DNA of 12,637 nt, from assembly GCA_027080545.1 (NCBI GenBank), contig JALWRV010000365.1, positions 1 through 12,637 on the forward strand. The letters run 5' to 3'. The position numbers and the translations under genes were made by a program. The DNA comes from Parvularculaceae bacterium (lineage in GTDB: Bacteria > Pseudomonadota > Alphaproteobacteria > Caulobacterales > Parvularculaceae). The first letter of the stretch is position 1; each line of letters starts with the position of its first letter. Of this stretch, positions 1 to 6,974 are shown one piece after another. The notes beneath the pieces are model-generated. The model was given only the letters and a program-made list of their open reading frames with translations, had not been told where the DNA came from and did no database searches.

Positions 1-98
1 GCATTGGCTTGTTCAGTGGCAGTGTCTGATTGGGCGGAACAGGCCGAAAGGGCGGAAAAAACAAGAAGGCTGGTGGCCAAAAGGGGTAATTTATTCAT
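1..98 (-). CDS. Putative lipoprotein, N-terminal part only (runs off the left edge)
   Basis: An ATG at 98-96 on the minus strand opens a frame that stays open to the window edge (32 complete codons). The start reads MNKLPLLATSLLVFSALSAC. It has one lysine in the n-region, a hydrophobic core and a textbook lipobox L-S-A-C with the cysteine at residue 20. The residues after it (S, A, Q, S, D, T) are polar, as expected for a mature lipoprotein tail. A GGAG lies about 10 bases upstream of the ATG, and a perfect TATAAT sits further upstream at 130-125. The product would be cleaved by signal peptidase II and anchored to the inner or outer membrane. The functional domain lies outside the window, so no role can be assigned. 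Confidence 0.7.
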   Translation of the reverse strand, partial: MNKLPLLATSLLVFSALSACSAQSDTATEQAN

Positions 99-124
99 GG
101 GGGTGATACTCCGAATAGATAGAA

Positions 125-130
125 ATTATA
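125..130 (-). promoter_or_regulatory. Candidate -10 box for the left-edge lipoprotein gene
   Basis: Read on the minus strand this is TATAAT, an exact match to the sigma-70 -10 consensus, about 27 bases upstream of the lipoprotein ATG at 98. No convincing -35 hexamer is found 16-18 bases further upstream, so the assignment rests on the -10 box and its position. The 99-242 gap separates divergent genes and must hold promoters for both directions. I could not pick a convincing one for the plus strand. Confidence 0.3.
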
Positions 131-242
131 GTAGACACAGGGCTGCCACCTTGCGCTGCCAATGGGCTTCTGTTTAGCCTATCGCAAGCCTGTGTAGAAG
201 TGCTGGAACCATTATTTTTATACCCATCAATAGGAGACCCCC

Positions 243-761
243 ATGGGCAAATATAGGAATAAGAAAATTCGACGATTTTGGCCTATCATCGCTTCATTTG
301 CCTTGGGGTTGGTTCTGTTGGGGGCCGTTTGGGGCGGTTTGATCGATGGGTCAATTCTACAGGCAGGGATGCGTCAAGCCAGCGCCTATGCCCAAGGCTG
401 GGAAGCCCCGGAAGATCAAGGTCATTTCACCGGCCGTGTGCGCTATATTGTGGACGGGGACAGTCTCTATCTGGAAGGTGAAAAACGGCAATTTCGCCTG
501 TTCGGGGTAGACGCCCCAGAGCGCTATGAACCGGGCTATGCGCAGGCCACCAATTCACTGAAAAAAATTGCTGAGGGTAAGTTTCTCCAATGTGTGCAGG
601 TGGATATTGATCGCTATGGGCGCATTGTCGGGCGCTGTTTTATTGGTGATGTATCGGGGCCTGAGGTCAATCAATTACAAATTTGTTCCGGTACTGCCAC
701 CGAATATGATTATTTTTCCAAAGGGTTTTATGCGCGCAAAGGCTGCGCCATAGAGGGGTAG
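243..761 (+). CDS. Thermonuclease (SNase)-family protein, membrane-anchored or secreted
   Basis: A 172-residue protein with an N-terminal membrane or signal segment (about residues 12-34, after a basic stretch) and an SNase/OB-fold domain from about residue 60. The domain has the DGDS motif (D71-D73), FRLFGVDAPE with R85, D90 and E93, and RYGR ending at R127. By alignment with staphylococcal nuclease, R85, E93 and R127 match the catalytic R35, E43 and R87, and D73 and D90 match the calcium ligands D21 and D40, so the active site looks intact. The family cleaves DNA or RNA, giving 3'-phosphates. The C-terminus resembles small secreted SNases that end shortly after a G-x-Y segment with a cysteine. 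Four cysteines (117, 132, 148, 168) could form disulfides in the periplasm. The start is supported by AGGAG six bases upstream. The next gene begins 7 bases after the stop, suggesting co-transcription. Confidence 0.87.
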   Translation: MGKYRNKKIRRFWPIIASFALGLVLLGAVWGGLIDGSILQAGMRQASAYAQGWEAPEDQGHFTGRVRYIVDGDSLYLEGEKRQFRLFGVDAPERYEPGYAQATNSLKKIAEGKFLQCVQVDIDRYGRIVGRCFIGDVSGPEVNQLQICSGTATEYDYFSKGFYARKGCAIEG

Positions 762-768
762 GGGGCGG

Positions 769-1413
769 ATGATGTTACGGCGCATCCATCGCTTGTCAGG
801 CTTCGTGGTGCTGAGCTTTCTGATGCTTCATCTCAGTCACCATCTGAGCGGTATTTTTGGGGTTGAATTTTATAATGGACTACAAAAGAAATTGCGGTTG
901 ATCTATCGCAACCCGTTGGTTGAACCGATAATCATTGGCGCTGTTATTATACAGCTTGGCGTCGGTACTGTGCTTTGGGTAAAATCCTTAATGCAGCAGA
1001 GACCGCGAGGCTTTTGGCCTTGGGTGCAGATCATCTCCGGAGCATTAATCTTTTTTACCGTGGGCGAACATTTGATCGCGTTATATTTTGCGCGCATTGA
1101 TCAGGATCTTGATACGACATTTTACTGGCCATTATCGGTGATGGACGGGCCGCCTTTTATCTATTATTTCGCCCCATATTATTTCCTGATGGTGGCAAGC
1201 GTTTTCGCCCATGCTGGTGCAGGTTTGCGGTATATCTTAATCGATCGGGGTCGCGAAAAACTGGCGAATTTGGTTGGCATTGGTTTCATTATTTCCGGTC
1301 TTGGGGCCGGTGTGATGATCGATCTAATCCTTGCACAGGTCTTTTTTGCAGTGGAATTGCCTGAGGAATGGATCGGCTATTTGCGGCGTTTTGTCGCCGA
1401 TTACGGGGCTTGA
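769..1413 (+). CDS. Five-helix membrane protein resembling SdhC/FrdC-type cytochrome b anchor
   Basis: A 214-residue protein with about five hydrophobic segments (roughly 11-30, 51-73, 84-107, 132-158, 167-195). The order of motifs follows the succinate dehydrogenase/fumarate reductase cytochrome b superfamily: RIHRLSG at the N-terminus, a His cluster at the end of helix 1 (H21, H24, H25), a Gln/Gly-rich helix 2, a helix with H101, and FAHAGAGLRY with H148. These histidines are candidates for axial haem b ligands. No sdhA, sdhB or sdhD homologue lies nearby, so this is not an ordinary complex II operon. It may be a stand-alone membrane cytochrome of unknown partner. Two ATG codons are adjacent (769 and 772) and either could start the protein. 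The G-rich end of the nuclease gene would supply the ribosome binding site. The family link is read from motifs only; haem binding is inferred. Confidence 0.7.
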   Translation: MMLRRIHRLSGFVVLSFLMLHLSHHLSGIFGVEFYNGLQKKLRLIYRNPLVEPIIIGAVIIQLGVGTVLWVKSLMQQRPRGFWPWVQIISGALIFFTVGEHLIALYFARIDQDLDTTFYWPLSVMDGPPFIYYFAPYYFLMVASVFAHAGAGLRYILIDRGREKLANLVGIGFIISGLGAGVMIDLILAQVFFAVELPEEWIGYLRRFVADYGA

Positions 1414-1415
1414 GC

Positions 1416-1522
1416 GGCAAAAGAGGCTTTAAAGGGCTGGGCTGGGTTTTGCCACATAAAATACGCACAATTGATATTGTCGCAAATTATAATAAACTAC
1501 CTTATTATATTCAATGAATATT
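1416..1522. repeat. Dyad symmetries between convergent genes (possible termination region)
   Basis: This 129-base gap lies between convergent genes and holds three inverted repeats. First, GGCAAAA at 1416-1422 pairs with TTTTGCC at 1447-1453. Second, TATAATAA at 1488-1495 pairs with TTATTATA at 1502-1509 around a 6-base loop. Third, ATATTC at 1507-1512 pairs with GAATAT at 1516-1521. None is a classical GC-rich stem followed by a T-run. The position suggests a role in ending transcription from one or both sides, but this is inference. Confidence 0.35.
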
Positions 1523-1542
1523 CTATTGGCTGGTCGTTATAA

Positions 1543-2379
1543 TTATTTTGTGGCGGGCTCAGAGATGTCCTTATCTTCCATACTCTTGGCCTTAAAAAAG
1601 GGCCAGGCTAATTGCTCCGCGAGATTGGTTTGCGGCAGATTTTCGACGCCATATTCCGCCGGATATTGTCTGGTGATCTTAGCGGTACCGAATAGCACAT
1701 CCCAGAAAAACAACATATTGCCGTAATTGCCTTTGTAATTTGTGATGCCATCTGCTTTGTGCTTGCCGTGATGGGCGTGATGGGTGGATGGCGTTGATAT
1801 GGTGCGCTCTACCAGCCACATGACCGGTGACAGCGCCTTAATCTTATAGAGCCCCTCGTCCCATTTTACATCTGAGTGGGCGCCGATGATGATGGTAAGT
1901 TTCATCACCACATATATGGCATAGACCCAACCCAGCCCCAGATAGATGAGTAAGCCCGATAGCCACAGGCTGGGCATCAACAGATAAAAGAATAAATTAT
2001 TGCGATAAACCACCCGTACACTCATATATTCAGCATTATGGTGCGGCCGGTGCAATTTGTAGATGAGTGGAAATGTATGGCAGGCGCGATGCCACCAATA
2101 TTGGGTCATATCATCAAAGATTAAGAAAAGGCCGAAAGCGAGAATCGGGTTTATTCCACCTAAAGCTCCCTGCCATTGCGGTACAACCATATGCGCCAAT
2201 GTGGCGCTTAAGAACAGGACCAAAGGTTGGGTTAGACCCAACAGCGCCAAGGTCGAGATCAATTCAAATATCCCGTCTGCCCGGGCTTGATTTTTTTTAT
2301 GGAAAAAATCAGTTCGCCATATTTCCAATAAGGCGAAGGCAAGATAGATGGCAATGATAACGATTGATTCCGGATGCAT
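1543..2379 (-). CDS. Fatty acid hydroxylase / sterol desaturase superfamily membrane protein
   Basis: A 278-residue integral membrane protein with the histidine boxes of the di-iron fatty acid hydroxylase superfamily: HRACH (H97, H101), HRPHH (H110, H113, H114) and HHAHHGKH (H200, H201, H203, H204, H207), plus H168. Hydrophobic segments lie at about 4-20, 42-65, 76-90 and 128-165, placing the His boxes on the cytoplasmic face, as in the family. Members hydroxylate, desaturate or cleave lipid substrates using oxygen. Bacterial members act on hopanoids, sterols, carotenoids, ether lipids or fatty acids, and the substrate here cannot be read from sequence. AAGG lies about 8 bases before the ATG. 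The gene follows ydbL by 72 bases on the same strand, so it may be read with the lipid-transport genes. Confidence 0.88.
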   Translation of the reverse strand: MHPESIVIIAIYLAFALLEIWRTDFFHKKNQARADGIFELISTLALLGLTQPLVLFLSATLAHMVVPQWQGALGGINPILAFGLFLIFDDMTQYWWHRACHTFPLIYKLHRPHHNAEYMSVRVVYRNNLFFYLLMPSLWLSGLLIYLGLGWVYAIYVVMKLTIIIGAHSDVKWDEGLYKIKALSPVMWLVERTISTPSTHHAHHGKHKADGITNYKGNYGNMLFFWDVLFGTAKITRQYPAEYGVENLPQTNLAEQLAWPFFKAKSMEDKDISEPATK

Positions 2380-2421
2380 AAACGCGCCTTTTTATCGGTT
2401 TATTTAGCACAAATCCAAAGG

Positions 2422-2441
2422 GAGCAGCAACAAGCCTGCTC
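2422..2441 (-). terminator. Hairpin between ydbL and the hydroxylase gene, possible weak terminator
   Basis: GAGCAG at 2422-2427 and CTGCTC at 2436-2441 form a perfect 6-bp stem with an 8-base loop, 10 bases past the ydbL stop. In the minus-strand reading the stem is followed by CCCTTTGGATTTG, which is only partly T-rich. It could attenuate rather than stop transcription into the hydroxylase gene. Confidence 0.35.
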
Positions 2442-2451
2442 TGAAACAGTT

Positions 2452-2817
2452 TTAATTGACTGCCGGTACCATGGCCCATTTCCCATCAGCCATTTGCACA
2501 CATTCACCGGGGTCTGCTTTGGCGATCAGTTTTTCAGCCGTTAGCTGCGCGGTAACCTGGACAGTTACACCGTTTTTTTTGGCCAAATCCGCATAGATGA
2601 TTTTGCGCTTTTGATTGATGGATCGCATTTCACGCAATTGCTCTGTAGTTGGTTTTTTGCCTGATACAACCCCAAGATAGCCGTCTATTTGTTCGCCAAT
2701 AAGGCATTGCGCCTTGGCGGTCTCTATGGTTGGGTTTTGTGCAACCGCCGCCTGGCTGAAAACCAACATGAAAGCCGAGAGCGACAATATTTTTATCATT
2801 GAGCTAAATCTATTCAT
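2452..2817 (-). CDS. ydbL: YdbL-family (DUF1318) periplasmic protein
   Basis: A 121-residue exported protein. The N-terminus has a Sec signal peptide with probable cleavage after A-V-A (residue 26), leaving a mature protein of about 95 residues. The mature part matches the DUF1318/YdbL pattern: AKAQCLIGEQIDGYLGVV (helix with G-E and G-Y-L-G), then a long charged helix with IN-x-KRKIIYADLAKKNGVTV, and an AEKLIAKADPGE tail, as in Escherichia coli YdbL. In E. coli, YdbL is the small periplasmic partner of YdbH and YnbE, reported to influence YnbE assembly. The gene starts 23 bases after the ynbE stop, with GGGGA about 8 bases before its ATG. Two cysteines (C38 and C106) remain in the mature chain and might form a disulfide. 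Family assignment is firm from sequence and context; the role is by homology. Confidence 0.88.
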   Translation of the reverse strand: MNRFSSMIKILSLSAFMLVFSQAAVAQNPTIETAKAQCLIGEQIDGYLGVVSGKKPTTEQLREMRSINQKRKIIYADLAKKNGVTVQVTAQLTAEKLIAKADPGECVQMADGKWAMVPAVN

Positions 2818-2840
2818 CTTATTATCCCCAGTTTATGATT

Positions 2841-3071
2841 TTAAGAAAACACATCCGGATTGTCAGCAATTAAGTCTTCGATTTCACGGTCCAACTTAAT
2901 ACGCAATTCCTGCTCAATTTTGACATTGAGATTAATCTCTATGGGTTTATCCGGTGCTTGAATCTTGACGGTCGCGCATGCTGTGGGCACAAGGGCGAGA
3001 AGTGGAAGCAATAAAGGAAATTTCGTATCTTTAAGTGTCGGCATAGTCACTCTTTCATTCGCCTGTTTCAT
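2841..3071 (-). CDS. ynbE: YnbE-like outer-membrane lipoprotein
   Basis: A short protein (76 residues from this start) with a hydrophobic segment ending in a cysteine (C32) and the YnbE signature APDKPIEINLNVKIEQELRI followed by acidic DREIEDLIADNPDVF, closely parallel to E. coli YnbE (which has PITINMNVKIEHE). In E. coli, YnbE is an outer-membrane lipoprotein that stacks by beta-strand addition and joins the C-terminal end of YdbH to make a bridge across the periplasm. The start is uncertain: an in-frame ATG at 3044-3042 (Met10) gives a more usual 22-residue lipoprotein leader, and both sites have a weak GAG-type ribosome binding site. The lipobox is atypical (V-P-T-A-C, with Pro at -3), so lipidation is likely but not certain. 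Confidence 0.85.
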   Translation of the reverse strand: MKQANERVTMPTLKDTKFPLLLPLLALVPTACATVKIQAPDKPIEINLNVKIEQELRIKLDREIEDLIADNPDVFS

Positions 3072-3119
3072 CTGTCACTCAAGTTCTTAGAATCATAAAC
3101 TTGTCATTGGTGAGCCTAG

Positions 3120-3151
3120 TCCAAAATCACTATAGTCTAAAATTAGTATAG
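3120..3151. repeat. 16-bp tandem repeat and dyad in the ydbH-ynbE gap
   Basis: Two adjacent 16-base units, TCCAAAATCACTATAG (3120-3135) and TCTAAAATTAGTATAG (3136-3151), agree at 13 of 16 positions. An overlapping dyad runs from CTATA at 3130-3134 to TATAG at 3147-3151, with CTAA/TTAG arms inside. Read on the minus strand, the units contain TATACT and TATAGT, which could be -10 boxes for ynbE-ydbL. No good -35 was found. A short CCCT/AGGG hairpin (3198-3211) follows the ydbH stop. The arrangement suggests a regulated internal promoter, but this is inference. Confidence 0.4.
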
Positions 3152-3218
3152 AGCGAAATGTGGCGAAATCATTGCGCTGTTTTCACCCGCCTGTGAACCC
3201 TGTAGATAGGGCATAAGC

Positions 3219-6056
3219 CTATGGATTTTCAGAACTTTCTTCAATCACGAGGTCGACACCAACTTTTTGTCCGAGGCCGTCAATAACCTTGCTGGCCGGA
3301 TTGGTGGCGGTTTTAAACTGTTGGATGAGGCCTGAAATAGGGGCTTCTATATTGATCGCATATTTAATGGGAACCCCTTGATAGAGGGCGGGATTGTTGC
3401 CCTCCATGGTCAAGCCAATAGCAATATCCCCATCCAGAGCGCCATTGATGCGCAAAATCAGGCGATCGAACTCAAACCGTTTTAAGGCATCCACTGCTAA
3501 CTCACCGGATGACCCGAGAGAGCGTGTGGCCCTATCAAGCGCCTCGCCTTCATAGGACAAAACCCCTTTGCCATTGGTTTGTAACAGACCATTTTCAATG
3601 CGCGCGCTGCCTTGCTCGAAGATCAGGGGCATATCGCCGGAGATGCGTCCCGTAGCCGATAGGCCTGCGAGATTGATATAGTCAACAATGGCGCCAAGAT
3701 CGATATTTTCAACCCGCATCAAGACCGTCGATTTTTCATTATTAAGTGGAATATTGCCATTGGCGATTGTTAGCTCGCCACCGAACCATGGCCATAAGGC
3801 ATTGCGAATATAGAGTCTATCATCACCAACAAGTTCAAAATTTATAGTCCCCTGCTCTAATTGCAAAGCGTCTAGATCGATAAGATCAATGGCAACCTTT
3901 TGCTCACCTTCGCTGATTAAGGGGAACAGGGAAGAAAATTTAATTGTGCCATTCAACCCAGCGGTTTGGGTTACCGCTCTGGTGGGGCCGGAAAAGGTTA
4001 ATTGATTGAGGTTTATGCTGGCCTGACTGGTGGTTTTTTCTTGAGCAAAGTCAATGGCGATGAAACCATCAATGGAGCCTGTGGCGTTTTCCATAAAACC
4101 CTTTAGAGCGGGTGATAAATCGCTTGGTTGCAACGCTTCTGGGCTGAAATCCATTTTTTCGATGGATAGGCGTGCGCCCCCCTGCCCCTTGCTTAAATCA
4201 TAGCCCCCCGTGACGCCAGCAAAGGAAAGCGGGGTTTTGTTGTCTATTTTTGTCAATAGATCGCCGTTAAATTGAAGCATTTGATCATTGAGGCGAGCCT
4301 TGCCGGTAAATAATACATCCTCATAGAGTTGCGGTTGGCTGAGGTCATGGGCGCGGGCTTTGTTTATTAGCCCCTCCATGACAAGAGTGCCTTGGCTGGT
4401 TTTAATGTCAGCCTTTGCGTCGAGACCGCTCACCAATATATGATCATTAATTTTCATTTTCGCACCAGAAAATTGTGCCTCAATTTGTGCATCGTCCGGG
4501 TGCAGATGTGCGGTTAGCCGGACAGTTGGGGGCAATCCGGTGATCAGGGTCTCCCCCATTTTTATGGTGGCGTTCTGCCCTTTCAACATACCGGTGAGGC
4601 GCAGATGTAGGGGCTTTTGAGCTTTATGAAGAATTGTCAGTAAGGGGTCTGCCGTCCTATTTTGGCAAAAGCGCAAATTTTTCAAACTGATAGACAGAGC
4701 CTCAAGGCGAAAATATGGACGACCTAAAAGAGTGCATTGATTGTTCGGCGAAATATGGGTTTCCCCTTTGGCAAAATCTGTCTCCAGATTGAATAGGCCG
4801 GTGATAGGCATGTTTTCCAAAACGCTATTTTGCGCCTGGAAACGTTGTAAAAGGCTGTCGCTTTTGATGGTGCCATAGAGACGATTATTTGAAAGGGTGA
4901 GGTCAAATTCATTGACAAAAGGGGCAATCACGAAATTATTGATGCGCCATTGCTCCGCCTGAACAAAGCCGCTTATATGTTTTTTGCCCTCTGTGTCTTT
5001 AAAAATAAGTTCGCCCTTGAGGTTTTTTGCTAGACCGTTGCGCGCCACAATATCGAAGGTCAATTGATCTGGCAGCTCTTGGCTATTGGCAGCTATTTGG
5101 AAATCATCCCTATTACTCAGTTGAACATCTAATCCAGAATCGGTTAGAAGGGTCATACGTAAGGCCTGCCCGTCTTGCGCAGGTGTTAGTCGGGTTTGAC
5201 GCCATTCCAGTGCGCCATTCACGGCCACCGAAAAGTGTTCGCTTTTGCTTTCTTCCAATAGAGGTAAGATTATATTGGCTCCCGGTAAAAGATTTACGGG
5301 AGCGTTGCTGATTTTGCCATCTATGAGGATTGATAGATTTAAATTTTTAGGGCTTTCCAGCGCATCACGCCAATCATTGCCTTTGATATCAAGATTCAGG
5401 GACGATGTGGGTAAAACGGTCCCCATAGAGTGAAGCTCTTGATTGATTTTGCCTCTTAACTCGATTTGACCTGTTGATTCAAGCCCAAGATCAATATCGA
5501 ATTTCAGGGGGGGCAACAAGTTGCCATCCGGCAAAATCAGCAAGGCGTTTAGTTGCGCTGTGACAGTGCCCCCTTTTGTAAAGTCAAAATCGAGATGGCT
5601 TTGCCCTTGCCATTGACCATAATCGGTGCGGGCCAAGAGGTTTATTTTATCAATTTTGATAGAGCGCAGGTCTATTTTGCCTGAGCGCTTTTGTTGACCC
5701 AAGGGCCAACCGCCAATCGTCCAGCGGGTATTTTTTTGCAAGATGGGTAAATCTAATTGCTCTAGGGTGAGTGTGTCGAGGCTTATTGTGTCGGGAAAGT
5801 GATAAATATAGGTGAGGCGTAAATTCTTGATGATGAGGTTTCCGCCAGAAGGGGTGCGGGCCTCAAGCCTATTCAGATCCAAACGATCGAATTGAAGTGC
5901 GGTTAAGTTAACCACTACATTCTGATAACCTTGTGCGGTCAAGATCTGTTTTATTTTATGTTCTGCCAAGGACAAGCGGAAGTGATAAAGCGCGGCCAAG
6001 GCTGCGGTTAGCAGGAGTAGCAGCCCCAAAAACATAATGCCTAATCGCTTGACCAT
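3219..6056 (-). CDS. ydbH: YdbH-family AsmA-like intermembrane phospholipid transport protein
   Basis: A 945-residue protein with a single N-terminal membrane anchor (about residues 5-25, after MVKR) followed by a long beta-rich periplasmic region of alternating short hydrophobic and polar stretches, typical of the AsmA-like/TamB-YhdP-YdbH group. The C-terminal part carries the YdbH domain, including ENIDLGAIVDYINLAGLSATG and, near residue 888, NPALYQGVPIKY, a G-x-P segment I associate with alphaproteobacterial YdbH proteins. Two cysteines (C441, C464) fall mid-chain. In E. coli, YdbH works redundantly with TamB and YhdP to move phospholipids from inner to outer membrane, contacting YnbE at the outer membrane. 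GAGG lies about six bases before the ATG. The gene lies 66 bases after the MBL gene on the same strand and 147 bases before ynbE. The ynbE and ydbL neighbours make the family call firm. Confidence 0.9.
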   Translation of the reverse strand: MVKRLGIMFLGLLLLLTAALAALYHFRLSLAEHKIKQILTAQGYQNVVVNLTALQFDRLDLNRLEARTPSGGNLIIKNLRLTYIYHFPDTISLDTLTLEQLDLPILQKNTRWTIGGWPLGQQKRSGKIDLRSIKIDKINLLARTDYGQWQGQSHLDFDFTKGGTVTAQLNALLILPDGNLLPPLKFDIDLGLESTGQIELRGKINQELHSMGTVLPTSSLNLDIKGNDWRDALESPKNLNLSILIDGKISNAPVNLLPGANIILPLLEESKSEHFSVAVNGALEWRQTRLTPAQDGQALRMTLLTDSGLDVQLSNRDDFQIAANSQELPDQLTFDIVARNGLAKNLKGELIFKDTEGKKHISGFVQAEQWRINNFVIAPFVNEFDLTLSNNRLYGTIKSDSLLQRFQAQNSVLENMPITGLFNLETDFAKGETHISPNNQCTLLGRPYFRLEALSISLKNLRFCQNRTADPLLTILHKAQKPLHLRLTGMLKGQNATIKMGETLITGLPPTVRLTAHLHPDDAQIEAQFSGAKMKINDHILVSGLDAKADIKTSQGTLVMEGLINKARAHDLSQPQLYEDVLFTGKARLNDQMLQFNGDLLTKIDNKTPLSFAGVTGGYDLSKGQGGARLSIEKMDFSPEALQPSDLSPALKGFMENATGSIDGFIAIDFAQEKTTSQASINLNQLTFSGPTRAVTQTAGLNGTIKFSSLFPLISEGEQKVAIDLIDLDALQLEQGTINFELVGDDRLYIRNALWPWFGGELTIANGNIPLNNEKSTVLMRVENIDLGAIVDYINLAGLSATGRISGDMPLIFEQGSARIENGLLQTNGKGVLSYEGEALDRATRSLGSSGELAVDALKRFEFDRLILRINGALDGDIAIGLTMEGNNPALYQGVPIKYAINIEAPISGLIQQFKTATNPASKVIDGLGQKVGVDLVIEESSENP

Positions 6057-6078
6057 TCATCCCTCACCAACGCTATGG

Positions 6079-6102
6079 TGCCAGACCAATGGGGTGCTGG
6101 CA
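6079..6102. other. Hairpin in the gap between the MBL gene and ydbH
   Basis: TGCCAG (6079-6084) pairs with CTGGCA (6097-6102), and ACC and GGT inside can extend the stem with one bulged base. There is no T-run on either side, so an intrinsic terminator is unlikely. It could be an mRNA processing or stability element in a joint transcript. Function is unknown. Confidence 0.3.
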
Positions 6103-6122
6103 AACGACATTTTAGCGCCTTT

Positions 6123-6974
6123 TCAAGGCAAATTAATGACCATGCCATCATAGGCCGGGCGAATATGAGGGGGTAATTCATCGCTCAATGTTTGATAGTC
6201 CATATCAAGGTGTAAATTTGTCAATATGCCCCGCATGGCCCCGACCTGTTGCAGCCATTGCAAAGCCTTGTCTAGGTGGGTGTGGGAGAGGTGCGGGGTG
6301 CGGCGCAGCGCATCAAGCACCCAGAAGGCACATTCATGGATGAAGGCAAAGCTCTCGTTCGATAAATCGCTAACATCAGCGGAGTAGAAACCGAAAGGTC
6401 CAGAGCCGATGCGAAAACCAAGCGACTGCACGGCCCCATGTTGTTGCGTAAAGGCAGCGATTTCAACAATGCCTCCAGCTCCCTCTATCTGAATGGGTTG
6501 GTGAAGCGTATCAATAATATTTGGCGACAGGATGGCTGGATAAAAACTCCCCTCTGCCCGCTCGAAGCAATAGCGGAAACGTTCTCGAATTTCCGGCGAT
6601 GTTATGGGGTGATAGTAGAGCGGGATCACTTTTCGATTGCGTAAAACCAAAGCCCTTAGATCATCTAACCCATGGAGCTGGTCGGCATGATCATGGGTGA
6701 TGAAGACGGCATCGAGGCGATTGATCCGCGCGGCTAAAAGTTGAGTGCGCAAATCCGGGCTGGTGTCGATGAGAATATGGGTTGTTTTGTCTTGCGGAAA
6801 ATCTGGGTGTGGTGAAGTTTCTACCAAGGCGGAGCAGCGGGTGCGATAGTTTTTTTGATTGGTTGGATCGCACGCGCCCCAATCTCCTTGGCCATCATCG
6901 CCGCCTATGCGCGGCACGCCGCCCGAAGAGCCACAGCCCAAAATACGAAGGCGCGTATAGTTTTTATTACCCAC
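6123..6974 (-). CDS. MBL-fold metallo-hydrolase, PhnP-like
   Basis: From the chosen GTG start the protein has 283 residues (residue numbers below use it). The N-terminus RLRILGCGSSGGVPRIGG is the first strand and glycine-rich turn of the PhnP-like branch of the metallo-beta-lactamase fold. Then come CDPTNQKNYRTRCS, the metal motif THDHADQLHG (H94, H96, D98, H101), further ligands near H179 and D200, and a C-terminal NLHLDMDY (H255) with PAYDGM. PhnP itself is a phosphodiesterase acting on cyclic ribose phosphates. The substrate here is unknown, and no phn gene is present, so a C-P lyase role is unsupported. The open frame extends upstream to an ATG at 7037, but that would overlap tatD by 71 bases. 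The GTG at 6974-6972 has AGGGGGG six bases upstream and overlaps the tatD stop by 8 bases. Confidence 0.87.
   Translation of the reverse strand: MGNKNYTRLRILGCGSSGGVPRIGGDDGQGDWGACDPTNQKNYRTRCSALVETSPHPDFPQDKTTHILIDTSPDLRTQLLAARINRLDAVFITHDHADQLHGLDDLRALVLRNRKVIPLYYHPITSPEIRERFRYCFERAEGSFYPAILSPNIIDTLHQPIQIEGAGGIVEIAAFTQQHGAVQSLGFRIGSGPFGFYSADVSDLSNESFAFIHECAFWVLDALRRTPHLSHTHLDKALQWLQQVGAMRGILTNLHLDMDYQTLSDELPPHIRPAYDGMVINLP

Noticed and set aside
243..761. Possible C-terminal truncation of the nuclease
   Set aside because: The end (G-x-Y followed by a cysteine) resembles that of small secreted SNase proteins, and all catalytic residues are upstream, so a frameshift is not needed.
6123..6974. 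Assignment as phnP of a C-P lyase pathway
   Set aside because: No phn genes are nearby and this homologue travels with tatD in alphaproteobacteria, so only family membership is claimed.
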